A DNA stretch of 64,000 bases from CAHJXG01 sp964235485 (GCA_964235485.1 CAXSAZ010000009.1:62001-126000), one strand, 5' to 3'; positions 17,013 to 26,089 are shown, counted from the stretch's first letter. Numbers and translations: made by a program. The notes: generated from the sequence alone by a model not told the origin.

Positions 17013-17975
17013 ATGCGCTGCCTCGTCTGGCTGCTCCTGGCCGTCATCGCCACCCTGGCGCCGGCCGCCGCGCATGAGCCGTCGCTCGGCGTGCTGGAGT
17101 TTCGCGAAGTCCGGCCCGGCAGCTACGTCGGCGGCTGGACCCTGGAACCCACGGTCGGCGGCGACCGCGTGCAACTCCGCTTTCCCGCGCAATGCGCCTA
17201 CCGGCCACCGAGCCTGGACTGCGGCGCGCAGGGCTTGGTCGGCCGGGTCACGGTGGATAACCTGGGCGCCAACATGTCGGCGGTGCTGATCCGCGTCGTG
17301 CCTATGGGCGGGGAGCCGCGCAGCTACACCGTGACCACCGCAAGCCCGGTGGTGTCCATCCTCGGCACCGGCGCGCCGGGGTGGCAGACCTGGGCCGAGG
17401 TCGCCAACACTTATGTCAACATCGGCATCGACCATATCCTGCTCGGCATCGACCATCTGCTGTTCGTGCTGGGGCTGATCTGGATCGTGCAGGGCGGGTG
17501 GCGGCTGGCCAAAACCATCACGGCCTTCACGGCGGGGCACAGCGCGTCGCTGGCCGCCGCCGCTTACGGCGTCGTGACGGTGCCGGAGCGTCCGCTCAAC
17601 GCCTGCATCGCCCTCAGCATCGTGTTCGTCGGCTTGGAGATCGTGAACCTGCAGCGCGGCAAGGCCGGGCTGACGGCGCGCTACCCTTGGGCGGTCGCCT
17701 TCGGGTTTGGCCTGGTCCACGGCATCGGCTTCGCGAGCGCCCTGTCGGCGCTGGGCATCGAGCGGTCGCTGCTGTTCCCGGCGCTGCTGTCCTTCAACCT
17801 GGGCGTGGAGATCGGGCAGCTCGCCTTCGTGCTGCTGGTGCTGGCGCTGATCTGGGGGCACCGCCGGCTGGGCGCCGTGCTGCATCGCGGAGGCGAGGCG
17901 GTGCCGGGCTACGTGATCGGGACGGTGGCGGCGTTCTGGTTCATCGGCCGCATGGCCCGCATGATCGCCACCTGA
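17013..17975 (+). CDS. HupE/UreJ-like membrane protein with periplasmic N-terminal domain
   Basis: 320 residues. A signal peptide (MRCLVWLLLAVIATLAPAAA) and a roughly 110-residue periplasmic beta-rich domain (PAQCAYRPPSLDCGAQG, two cysteines) precede six or seven helices. The HupE-type motif is GIDHILLGIDHLLFVLGLIW, followed by TAFTAGHSASL and GFGLVHGIGFASAL, with conserved Asp and His that could bind or pass a metal ion. HupE/UreJ proteins are nickel or cobalt permeases linked to hydrogenases and ureases, but neither enzyme is encoded here. It starts two bases after the parvulin-like gene. Confidence 0.85.
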   Translation: MRCLVWLLLAVIATLAPAAAHEPSLGVLEFREVRPGSYVGGWTLEPTVGGDRVQLRFPAQCAYRPPSLDCGAQGLVGRVTVDNLGANMSAVLIRVVPMGGEPRSYTVTTASPVVSILGTGAPGWQTWAEVANTYVNIGIDHILLGIDHLLFVLGLIWIVQGGWRLAKTITAFTAGHSASLAAAAYGVVTVPERPLNACIALSIVFVGLEIVNLQRGKAGLTARYPWAVAFGFGLVHGIGFASALSALGIERSLLFPALLSFNLGVEIGQLAFVLLVLALIWGHRRLGAVLHRGGEAVPGYVIGTVAAFWFIGRMARMIAT

Positions 17976-17988
17976 CGAGAGGCCAAAC

Positions 17989-18600
17989 ATGCCGCCGCGC
18001 CGCGCTGCCCTCCTGCCCATCATCGCCGCCTTGGCGCTATATGCCCACCCGGCCGAGGCGCACATCGTTTCTTCCCGGCTAGGCGACTTCTACGCGGGCG
18101 CCGTGCATCCGCTGACGGGCTTGCAGGACGTGGTGCTGTGGATCGCGCTGGCCGTGCTGGCCGGCGCCCAGCCGGCAGACCGGGCACGCTGGCTGGTCAC
18201 GGTGTTTCCGGCCGGACTGGTGGCCGGCTTCCTGCTCGGCCTGGCTGGTGGCGTGACGGGCGGGGTCGCCGCGGTCGATGCCGGGTGCATGGTGGCGCTC
18301 GGCGGCCTGATCGCGATGGCGGTCCGGCTGCCTGCCCCGGCGCTGGCCGTCATTGCCTTCGCGCTCGGGCTGGTCCGCGGCGCGGCCAATGCCGGCGGGG
18401 TCGGTCCCGATACCGATGCCGCCTTGTTCGCGGCGGGCTTCGCCGCCGCCGGTTATGTCGCGATCACGCTGCTGCCTGCCGCCGTCCTGACCTTTTGCCG
18501 CTCCGGTGTTGGCTGGCGCGGCGTCGCGCTACGCGCCGGCGGGAGCTGGATCGCCGCCATCGGCATCATGGCTGGCGGCTACGCGCTGGCCGGGCGGTAG
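17989..18600 (+). CDS. HupE/UreJ-like membrane protein, variant motif
   Basis: 203 residues. Ribosome binding site GAGAGG lies 7 nt before the ATG, 13 nt after the previous gene. A signal-like first segment ends ...HPAEAHIVSS, leaving a histidine near the mature N-terminus, as in HupE. The first membrane motif reads HPLTGLQD where canonical HupE has HPxxGxDH: the Asp is shifted and the second His is lost. Six helices follow. Probably the partner of the preceding HupE-like protein, with altered or lost metal handling. Confidence 0.75.
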   Translation: MPPRRAALLPIIAALALYAHPAEAHIVSSRLGDFYAGAVHPLTGLQDVVLWIALAVLAGAQPADRARWLVTVFPAGLVAGFLLGLAGGVTGGVAAVDAGCMVALGGLIAMAVRLPAPALAVIAFALGLVRGAANAGGVGPDTDAALFAAGFAAAGYVAITLLPAAVLTFCRSGVGWRGVALRAGGSWIAAIGIMAGGYALAGR

Positions 18601-18609
18601 GCCGCGCGA

Positions 18610-19197
18610 TCAGGGCGCGAGCGACATCAGGAACATGCCCCCCAAGCCGGCGATCCCGGCGCCGAGCACGCGCACGGCCCGCGCCCCGGTGCGCCACCGG
18701 GTCAGGGTGCCGATCAGGATGCCCAAAGCGTGCAACATGCCCGTCGCCACGACGAAGCCGATGCCGTAGGCCAGCGGGTTCGCAGCGCCCGGCAGTTCGA
18801 GGCCATGGGCATAACCGTGGAACACGGCGAACACGGCGACGACGACCGCCGCGGCCCAGAACGGCACGCGCAGCGCGGTTGCCACGGCGAAGCCCAGCAC
18901 CAGCGCCGAGGCGGCGATCACCAGCTCCGTCCACGGCAGCGGGACGCCGGCGATCCCGAGCAGACCGCCGACCGCCATGACGGTCGGGAAGCAGATCGGC
19001 AGCACCCAAATCCCCGGCGCGCCCAATTGCGCGCCCCACAGCCCCACCGCGACCATCGCAACCAGATGGTCGAGGCCAGTCAGCGGGTGGAAGAAGCCGC
19101 TCAGCAGCCCGCCGGCGACCCCGGCCTCGGTATGCGCCGCCGCCGGGTCCGGCACGCACAGCAACAGGAGGAGCAGCGGCAGAAAAGCGTGCTTCAC
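18610..19197 (-). CDS. HupE/UreJ family metal permease
   Basis: 195 residues from the GTG preceded by GGAG with 9-nt spacing; a TTG 18 nt earlier is possible. The signal segment VKHAFLPLLLLLLCVPDPAA is followed by AHTEAG and the canonical metal motif FFHPLTGLDHLVAM, then helices ending in GVLGAGIAGLGGMFLMSLAP-like sequence with the expected short C-terminus. This is the closest of the three to authentic HupE/UreJ nickel/cobalt transporters. It is convergent with the variant HupE gene, stops only 9 nt apart. Confidence 0.86.
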   Translation of the reverse strand: MKHAFLPLLLLLLCVPDPAAAHTEAGVAGGLLSGFFHPLTGLDHLVAMVAVGLWGAQLGAPGIWVLPICFPTVMAVGGLLGIAGVPLPWTELVIAASALVLGFAVATALRVPFWAAAVVVAVFAVFHGYAHGLELPGAANPLAYGIGFVVATGMLHALGILIGTLTRWRTGARAVRVLGAGIAGLGGMFLMSLAP

Positions 19198-19242
19198 TTC
19201 GATTGACTCCACCAAGCCTGACGGCTGCTGAGCGCCGACGTT

Positions 19243-22200
19243 TCAAACCGGCGCGGCGAGGGGGATGTCCTGCGACTGGCCAGCGGCGGCGTGCAGGGCC
19301 ATGGCCGCTTGGCCGCCCCCGGCCGCCTGGGCGTCGCCCGGCACCGCAAAGACAAGCGAGCCGCTGCTGTAAAGCACCGCCTCGGCCGCCGTGGCGCCGC
19401 CGGCGACCGCATCCTCGCCTTGGTAAGCGGTGCCGTTCAGCGTCAGCTTGTCCACGTACAGGTTGCGGTCGGTGGACCCCGTGCCGTCGTAACGGTCGTT
19501 GATGAAGCTGATGGCGACCTGGCTGATGTCGGTGTCGAAGAAGTCCAACAGCGTGACCGTTTGGGACTGGCCGGCACCGTGGGAGGCCGTCACGGTCTGC
19601 ACGCCGCCGATCTGATGTCCGTTCACGGACGTCACGAACTGCGCATTGCCCTCATAGGCGTCCCCTGACACGGTGAAGGCGAGGGTCGCCGGCGCGTCCG
19701 ACGCGGCGCCGTAGGTCGTGCCGACCGCCTGGGCCAGGGCGTCGTAGGCGTCAGGGCTGGACACCGCGATGTTGCCGTCGATCGGGCTGACGGTGATCTT
19801 GCCGGCGTTGAAGGCGTCGCCCTCGGAATGGGCCGCTCCGCTCGGGACCGGGCCGCCATCGGTGAAAACGGCCGTGGCCGCGTCGCCGGCCAGGCCGAGG
19901 TTCGCGTTCGTCCCCCGGTCAATCGTGGTGAAGGCGTAGTTCCCTGCGCTGGCGCCCGCCGGCACGTTGACGCTGAGGCCGAGGCCGGGCGGCAGGATCG
20001 TGGCCGCGCTGCCCTGCGTCGCCTGCAGGTTGGCGATCAGCGTTGTCACGAACCCGGCGCTGGTGGCGAGGTCCGCGGCGCTGCCGGTTTCGGAGGACAG
20101 CGCGATGCTCGGCACGGCGTAGTTGAACAGCGCCGTGATGGCGGCGCCCAGCGTCGCCGAGTGGTTGGCGTTCTCGATCCCCACCGCACCCCCCTGATCG
20201 GCGCCGACGACCACGAGGTCGGGCTGGGCGCCGTTGAACAGGCCCTGCGGGTCCAGGCCGAGCGCCACCAAGGTCGCAGGCGTGCCGGTCGCCGCGTAGT
20301 CCGCCGCGTCGTACTGGGTCACGGTCACAGGTTCCAGGAACAAGGCCGAGCCGGTGCCGCTTTGGTCCGTGGCGGGCGCCAGCACGGTGACATTGTTGCC
20401 TTGGGCCAGCAATGCGTTGCGGGTCGCGTTTATGCCGGGCGCGTCGATGCCGTCCTCGTTCAGCAGCAGGATGTTGAGTGCGCGCGGCGCCGGGGCGGTG
20501 CTGTTCAGCGTGGAGCCGAGGCGGACCGCCAGCGCGTCGCGGTCGGCCTCGGACGCGCCCCAGTTGCCGTCGATGGGGCTGATGGTGACGTGGTTGGTCA
20601 GGAACTGCGACGCTTCGGAGGTGGCGCTGCCGGAGGGGGTGGTGTTGGGCACGAAACCCTCGGCAAAGGTGCCCCCGGCGGCGGGCGCGTAGGGGAAGCT
20701 GGCGCTGGACTCCGGCGTAACCGTGGTCACGGCGACGCCGGCCAGGGCGGGGTTGCCGGGAACGTTGATGCTCAGCCCCTGTCCGGCGGGCAGGATCGGC
20801 TGTCCTTCGGCTTGGCTGCCTTGGAGCTGGCGCAGGAAGTCCACCACGAAGTTGGCCGAGTTGGCGAACGCCGCGTCGTAGCTGCCGCCAAACGACCCGG
20901 CGCTGACCGCGATGGAGGGCACGCCCTCGAACAACCCTTGCAGGGCGGCGTTCACCGTGCCGGAGATGTTCTCGCTTTGGCCGATGTTGTCCCCGCGGTT
21001 GGTGCCGGAGATCACGAGGTCGGGCGGGTTGCCGGCGAACAGGTCGTCGAGCGCGGCCAGGGTGGCGGTCGCCGGCCGGCCATCGACGTAGTAGTTGCCG
21101 GGCGAGAACTCGGTGATCGCAACCGGGCTGTTCAGCGCCGCGGCGCCGCCGAGCGAGCTGCCTTGCGCGCTCTGGTTCGCCGCGGGCGCCACGATGTGGA
21201 CGTTGAACCCGGCGCTGGCCAGGGCCGCATACAGGGTCTGGATGCCCGGCGCGTTGTAGCCGTCGTCGTTGGTCAGAACGATGTCGAGGGGTTTGACCAC
21301 CGTGTGCTCCGTCGTGGTGCCGCCCGGGATGGCGAAACGGCCGACCAGGGGGTCATGGTCGCTTGTTTGGTCGTAGAACTCCGAGTTGATGTGCACCGGC
21401 TGGAACGCGGCGCCGGCGGCCAGCGCGTCCGTGACCAGCATGTGATCGAGCGTTTCGGCGTTGCCCTCGAACACGTAGTCGAAGCGTTGGTCTGCGGGCA
21501 GCGTGTCCTGCAGGTCGTCCAGGACCGCGGTTCCGCCCGGCGTGTAGGTGGCTGTCGCGTTGATCGGGTTCGTGCCGGGCACGTCGTAGCCGGTGATGCC
21601 GGCCACGCCGCGCAGCACGCTGAGCGGCTGCTCGAACCCGAAATCGTTGAGGTCGCCCGCCACGATCACCCGGGCCGCCGGGTCGGCCGCGAGCAGGCCG
21701 TCCACGTAGGTGTTCACCGCCTGCCCCTGTGCCGCGCGCTGCACCTCGCCCGCGTCGAAAGGGGGTTGGACGGAGCCATACAAGGCTCCGCTGCCGCCCT
21801 TGGACGTGAAATGGTTGCTCAGCACCGTCACGGCCTGGCCGTTGAAGGTGAAGGTGGCCGAAAGCGGCGGACGGGAATCGTGGAAGGGGTTGTCAGGGTT
21901 GGTCTGCTGGTCGGCATAGGTGCCCGAGGTGATCGGGCTGCCGTCCGCGGCGACGGTGGCCAGCGACCCGGCGACGAAGCCAACCCGGTCGGTGCGGTAG
22001 ATGAAGGCGGTGCGGATGTTGCCGCCAGGCTCGCCGCCGTTGGTGTTGTTGCCGATGAAGGGGTTGTCGATATAGGCGTATTGCGGGCCGCCTGCCGCGG
22101 CGATGGCATCGACGATCATTTGCAGCGTGTCGGCGGCAGAGGTCGCCCCGTCGCTGGCCGGGCCGGAGTTGTCCTGGATTTCCTGCAGGGCAACGATGTC

Positions 22201-23151
22201 GGGAGCGTTCAGCTTGCCGGTGATCTCCCCGGCGATGGTCGCGAAGCGGGCGGCGCCGTCGCCGGGGTCCAGGTTCTCCGCATTGTAGCTGCCCACCAGC
22301 AGGTGATCCGCGTCGCTGGTCAGGCTTGCGGCGTCCTTGGTCAGCGGACTCGGCTGCACCACGTCGGGGGCGGCGGTCGCGAGCACCTGGTAGTTCCCGA
22401 AGTCATAGCCGACCACGCCGGTCACGGAGCCGAGCCGGGCGCCGGTGCTGACCAACGGCAGGGTGACGCCGAGGCCCGGGTCGATCTGGATGCGCTCGGG
22501 GTTCAGGTCGCCGCCGGCCGTGTCCGTGTTGCCGAAGGACGGCGCGCCGCCGCTGATCAGCAGGTCGCCGCGCCCGTTGAGGCCGGTGGCGTCGGCGCCG
22601 CCGCTGGCCACGGTGAAGATCTCGCCGAAGCCGCTGGTGGGGCCGACGGCCAGCGGGTCCTGCACGGTGACCAGCATACCCTCAAGGCGTTCAAAGAAGG
22701 CGTTGGCCGCGGGGATGTCGGCGTTGGGCACGCTGAGGCCGTCGGCGCCGATCAGGACGGGGGCGGGAAGCGCGTTGCCGCTTGAGACCACGGTTTTGGC
22801 CGTGACCGAGGAGATTTCGGTTGTTGAAAGCGCCCCGGGCGCTGCGTTGTTCGGCCGGAATTCCTGCACCGTGCCGGACACCTCAACCAGGTCGCCCACG
22901 GCGACTCCGGCCGGGGCGTTGCCGGTGAACACGAACACCGCGTCCGACGCCGCGGCATCGCCGTCCGGCGCCGGGCTTTGCAGGTAGAAGCCCTTGGTTG
23001 ATCCCGTGCTGACGGCGGTGACGACGCCTTGCGTCGTGACCGTTTGGCCCGCCAGCGGCGAGGTGTCGCCGGGTCCTTGTATGGCTTGGATCGCGGTTGT
23101 TCCGCCGGCGTCGGCAACCGTGTCAGCGGCTTCCTGAAGGGTTTGGCTCAT
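19243..23151 (-). CDS. ExeM/NucH-type nuclease fused to two SurE domains and a CBM60-like module
   Basis: 1302 residues, starting 8 nt after GGAG. Order: OB-like region (about 20-260); endonuclease/exonuclease/phosphatase domain (about 285-610) with Glu324 (VALQEIQD), AGDLNDFG and catalytic His599 (TSDHDPLVG); a SurE phosphatase domain (about 620-880) with Asn628-Asp-Asp630-Gly; a second SurE-like domain (about 890-1150) with Asn898-Glu-Asp900-Gly; and a C-terminal calcium-dependent carbohydrate-binding CBM60-like module (about 1155-1260, GDAYEGNAQFVTSVNGHQIG). The combination could free phosphate from extracellular DNA: nuclease makes nucleotides, SurE dephosphorylates them, CBM tethers. No Sec or Tat signal is visible, which is odd for such a protein. 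Confidence 0.85.
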   Translation of the reverse strand: MSQTLQEAADTVADAGGTTAIQAIQGPGDTSPLAGQTVTTQGVVTAVSTGSTKGFYLQSPAPDGDAAASDAVFVFTGNAPAGVAVGDLVEVSGTVQEFRPNNAAPGALSTTEISSVTAKTVVSSGNALPAPVLIGADGLSVPNADIPAANAFFERLEGMLVTVQDPLAVGPTSGFGEIFTVASGGADATGLNGRGDLLISGGAPSFGNTDTAGGDLNPERIQIDPGLGVTLPLVSTGARLGSVTGVVGYDFGNYQVLATAAPDVVQPSPLTKDAASLTSDADHLLVGSYNAENLDPGDGAARFATIAGEITGKLNAPDIVALQEIQDNSGPASDGATSAADTLQMIVDAIAAAGGPQYAYIDNPFIGNNTNGGEPGGNIRTAFIYRTDRVGFVAGSLATVAADGSPITSGTYADQQTNPDNPFHDSRPPLSATFTFNGQAVTVLSNHFTSKGGSGALYGSVQPPFDAGEVQRAAQGQAVNTYVDGLLAADPAARVIVAGDLNDFGFEQPLSVLRGVAGITGYDVPGTNPINATATYTPGGTAVLDDLQDTLPADQRFDYVFEGNAETLDHMLVTDALAAGAAFQPVHINSEFYDQTSDHDPLVGRFAIPGGTTTEHTVVKPLDIVLTNDDGYNAPGIQTLYAALASAGFNVHIVAPAANQSAQGSSLGGAAALNSPVAITEFSPGNYYVDGRPATATLAALDDLFAGNPPDLVISGTNRGDNIGQSENISGTVNAALQGLFEGVPSIAVSAGSFGGSYDAAFANSANFVVDFLRQLQGSQAEGQPILPAGQGLSINVPGNPALAGVAVTTVTPESSASFPYAPAAGGTFAEGFVPNTTPSGSATSEASQFLTNHVTISPIDGNWGASEADRDALAVRLGSTLNSTAPAPRALNILLLNEDGIDAPGINATRNALLAQGNNVTVLAPATDQSGTGSALFLEPVTVTQYDAADYAATGTPATLVALGLDPQGLFNGAQPDLVVVGADQGGAVGIENANHSATLGAAITALFNYAVPSIALSSETGSAADLATSAGFVTTLIANLQATQGSAATILPPGLGLSVNVPAGASAGNYAFTTIDRGTNANLGLAGDAATAVFTDGGPVPSGAAHSEGDAFNAGKITVSPIDGNIAVSSPDAYDALAQAVGTTYGAASDAPATLAFTVSGDAYEGNAQFVTSVNGHQIGGVQTVTASHGAGQSQTVTLLDFFDTDISQVAISFINDRYDGTGSTDRNLYVDKLTLNGTAYQGEDAVAGGATAAEAVLYSSGSLVFAVPGDAQAAGGGQAAMALHAAAGQSQDIPLAAPV

Positions 23152-23577
23152 TGACGGACTCCGGGGGCAAGACTCGGCTTGCGATCAGCAAATGGAAACG
23201 ATTGAAAGAAAAGTATTACAGACACAGGCCAGCAAGCTAATCTTTGTAGGATGGAACTGTCAAACCTGCTGTATGGCAGCAAGAACTACAAATACACTGC
23301 CACACTGGACATTTGTTTCAGGATCGCATTGCATTTCTTAGGAACATACACGGCTTCTGTTACACGAGTGTGAAGGTCGCCAGGCCTCGCCGCATAATTC
23401 TTTCACTTTTTTGTGTCTGATGTCGTGATGCCGCTATGCCGGTTCGCGGGCCTGCCGGGGCCGGTGATCCTCACCAACCCGCAACGTCATGCGGTTGAGA
23501 TTGTCGCTTCCCGACAGATGGATGCTCCGTGCAGCAGCCGGGCCGATCAACGGCCCGTGCAGCAACGGAGATGCCCG
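23152..23577. promoter_or_regulatory. AT-rich divergent intergenic region
   Basis: About 426 bases separate the divergent nuclease/SurE and glycerophosphodiesterase genes. From 23190 to 23410 the sequence is strikingly AT-rich for this genome (for example GAAAGAAAAGTATTACAG), which suggests both promoters lie here. CTGTCAA at 23257 and CTGTATG at 23269 are spaced 12 bases apart, one more than a Pho box needs. TGCTG..CAGCA forms a small inverted repeat at the same place. I see no reading frame with protein-like content. Confidence 0.55.
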
Positions 23578-24957
23578 ATGACGATGCAAGCCGACGCTTC
23601 CAGCGAACGGCCTTTTCCGTGCCTGGACCACCTGCCCCTGCAGGCCGCGTCCTCGTCCGACGACGCCGCCTCGGCGGGATCGCCCCCGGGTGGGCCGGAG
23701 GCCGGCGCTGCGCCCGTCTTCCCGACGCTCGACGGCGGGGCGCCCTTGGTCGTCGGCCATCGCGGCGCCGCCGGCTCGCGGCTGGAAGAAACCCTGGAAG
23801 GCTACCGCATCGCCATCCAGCAGGGCGCCGACTTCATCGAGCCGGACGTGGTGCCCACCAAGGACGGCGTGCTGATCGCCCGGCACGAGCCGGAGCTCGG
23901 CAGCACCACGGACGTTTCCGACCATCCCGAGTTCGCCGACCGCTACGTCACCAAGATGATCGACGGCGCGCCGGTGTCCGGCTGGTTCGCGGAAGATTTC
24001 ACCCTGGCCGAGATCAAGACGCTCTACGCGCGGGAACGCATCCCGCAGATCCGTCCGCAGAACACCCAGTTCAACGACCAGTATCGCATCGCGACGCTGG
24101 ACGAGGTGATCGACGTGATCAAGCAGGCCGAGGCCGACACCGGCCGCCAGGTCGGCCTCATCCCTGAAACCAAGCACCCGACCTACTTCAAGTACGAGGG
24201 CACCCATGCGGACGGCACGCCGATCCACATGGACACCAGCCAGATGCTCATCGACACCCTGGTCGCGGACGGGTTCACCGACCCGTCCCGCGTCGCCATC
24301 CAGTCGTTCGAGGTCGCCAACCTGATCGACCTGCAAACCCGCATCATGCCCGCCGCCGGGGTGGATGTGCAGTTGGTCCAACTGCTGAACGAGGGCGGCT
24401 ACGACATCACCTTCAACTTCGACCCGGCCAAAGCCGGCCTCGGCGCGGACCCGGGCGCGTATGGGGCGATGGATTACCCGATCAAGGCGGACACCGTCCC
24501 CAACAACGACCTTTACAACCCGGCCGCCCTGCAGGCGATGCACGCCCTGTATGCCGAGGCAATCGGCCCGTACAAGGACGATATCCTGCTGGTCAACACC
24601 ATCTCGCCCCCGGTCGATGGCAACGGCGACGGCATCCCGCTGATCACGCGCCAGTTGACCGGCGAGGCAACCAGCTTGGTGTTCGACGCCCACGCCGCCG
24701 GCCTCAAGGTCATTCCCTACACGATCCGCGACGACGAGGCGTTCCAGGCCTTGAACCCGGACGGCTCGGTGCCGGCGCCGGCCGACGAATACCGGAACCT
24801 GATCGCGGCGGGCGTGGACGGCTTCTTCACCGATTTCCCGGGCACGGGACGGCAGGTGGTGGACCAGCTCCAGGCCGAAGCGTCGTCGCCTCAAAGCCAG
24901 GGCGAGTTGCTCGGCGTGGGCCGCCCCGGCGACGTGCTGGGCGCCCTGGACTTCTGA
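23578..24957 (+). CDS. glycerophosphodiester phosphodiesterase (GlpQ-like)
   Basis: 459 residues from the ATG that follows CGGAG by 7 nt. After a low-complexity N-terminal 50 residues, the GDPD TIM barrel begins VVGHRGAAGSRLEET with catalytic His61, metal ligands Glu88 and Asp90 (FIEPDVVPTKDG), and second catalytic His103 (ARHEPEL). It ends GVDGFFTDFPGTGRQ, typical of the periplasmic class that releases glycerol 3-phosphate from phosphodiesters. The usual Sec signal is missing, as in the neighbouring nuclease fusion. The product would feed the glycerol pathway encoded at 46.6-56.6 kb. A hairpin terminator follows. Confidence 0.9.
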   Translation: MTMQADASSERPFPCLDHLPLQAASSSDDAASAGSPPGGPEAGAAPVFPTLDGGAPLVVGHRGAAGSRLEETLEGYRIAIQQGADFIEPDVVPTKDGVLIARHEPELGSTTDVSDHPEFADRYVTKMIDGAPVSGWFAEDFTLAEIKTLYARERIPQIRPQNTQFNDQYRIATLDEVIDVIKQAEADTGRQVGLIPETKHPTYFKYEGTHADGTPIHMDTSQMLIDTLVADGFTDPSRVAIQSFEVANLIDLQTRIMPAAGVDVQLVQLLNEGGYDITFNFDPAKAGLGADPGAYGAMDYPIKADTVPNNDLYNPAALQAMHALYAEAIGPYKDDILLVNTISPPVDGNGDGIPLITRQLTGEATSLVFDAHAAGLKVIPYTIRDDEAFQALNPDGSVPAPADEYRNLIAAGVDGFFTDFPGTGRQVVDQLQAEASSPQSQGELLGVGRPGDVLGALDF

Positions 24958-24968
24958 CGCGGACGGGC

Positions 24969-24994
24969 AGGCGCCGGCCTTCGGGGCGGCGCCT
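24969..24994 (+). terminator. hairpin after the glycerophosphodiesterase gene
   Basis: AGGCGCC and GGCGCCT pair perfectly around GGCC-TTCG-GGGC, starting 12 bases after the stop codon. The tail is only GTTCC, not a T run, so it may slow polymerase or protect the 3' end rather than terminate fully. Confidence 0.5.
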
Positions 24995-25121
24995 GTTCCG
25001 GGCCGCCGGCGCCGCCGAACGGAGCCTCGCCCACCCGGCGGCGGGGCGGGGCGGGGCCGGGCCGGATGGCGACGCCGTGGCGGAAAGGTGACCCCGTTGC
25101 GCACCGCCGGACCGAAGCCAC

Positions 25122-26051
25122 ATGCCCGGCATGAGCGAAGGCTACGACGCATCCGGCTTCCTCCAGTTCCACCAGCACGGACCTTACGCCGCCTACGTCA
25201 CCGGGTGCCGCTCGGCGGGTGAAACTGCCATACGCCTCCTCACTTCGGCCAAGCCCGCCGGCGTTTACACGTTTCCGCCGACAGCCGACCTCACCCTGGG
25301 GTTGTGTTTGCAAGGGGGGCATCGGGCCGAGTACGACTTCGGCGCCGGGCGCTGGCGCGGCCGCACCCGGCCTGGCACCTTCGGCCTGCTCGCGCCAGGC
25401 GCCAGCGCCAACATCGCCGCGACGGACACCGGCAGGGTTCCCGTCCTGACGCAGACCCTGTTCCTCACGGTGCCGGCCGCGGCATTCCATCCCAGCCTGG
25501 CGGAGTCGCGCGCTTCGGGGGCCGATTTCGGGCGGCTGCACGCGGCGCCGTTCCGCGACCGCTTCCTTGAGGCGCTGTGCCAGGGCCTTTGGAACGAGGC
25601 GGCGGAAGGCAACCCGCACGGCCGCTTGTTCGCGGACGGCGCCGTTTCCATGCTCGCCGCGACCTTGCTGCGGTTGGCGCACGGGGCGGAAGCGCCGTCG
25701 GCCAGCGCGCGGACATCGCCCCGCTTGTCGTCGGACCAGTTGCGGCGCGTGCGCGGCTTGATGCGGGACCGCATGGACGAGGACCTGTCCTTAGCCGACC
25801 TGGCCGGCGCCGCGGGCCTGAGCGAGTCCCATTTCCGCGCGGCGTTCCGCGCCAGCGTGGGCGAAAGCCCGGGCCGCCACCTCGCAACGCTGCGCATCGA
25901 ACGGGCGACGGAGCTTCTTGCGGCCACAGATCTGCCGGTCGCCCAGATCGGCCTCACCGTGGGCTACGCCAACCAAGCCCACTTCACGACCGCCTGCAAA
26001 CGGCTGATCGGGACCACGCCCGCCGCGTATCGCAGGGTTTGGCGGAGGTAA
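25122..26051 (+). CDS. AraC family transcriptional regulator
   Basis: 309 residues; a second ATG nine bases on is an equally possible start, and neither has a strong ribosome site. The N-terminal 200 residues form a cupin-like effector domain (LTLGLCLQGGHRAEYDFGAG). The C-terminal 100 residues carry both AraC helix-turn-helix motifs: LSLADLAGAAGLSESHFRAA, then VAQIGLTVGYANQAHF with the usual GTTPAAYRR end. It lies between the glycerophosphodiesterase and the convergent ScyD/SGNH gene and could regulate them; no operator is visible. A strong hairpin pair follows its stop. Confidence 0.9.
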   Translation: MPGMSEGYDASGFLQFHQHGPYAAYVTGCRSAGETAIRLLTSAKPAGVYTFPPTADLTLGLCLQGGHRAEYDFGAGRWRGRTRPGTFGLLAPGASANIAATDTGRVPVLTQTLFLTVPAAAFHPSLAESRASGADFGRLHAAPFRDRFLEALCQGLWNEAAEGNPHGRLFADGAVSMLAATLLRLAHGAEAPSASARTSPRLSSDQLRRVRGLMRDRMDEDLSLADLAGAAGLSESHFRAAFRASVGESPGRHLATLRIERATELLAATDLPVAQIGLTVGYANQAHFTTACKRLIGTTPAAYRRVWRR

Positions 26052-26089
26052 GGGGATCGGTCTCGTGCCCGGCGGCTCGGTGGTGGTGT

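Noticed and set aside
23257..23275. Pho-box-like direct repeat CTGTCAA/CTGTATG
   Set aside because: The half sites are 12 bases apart instead of 11 and the second is poor. It would fit the phosphate-scavenging idea but is too weak to call.
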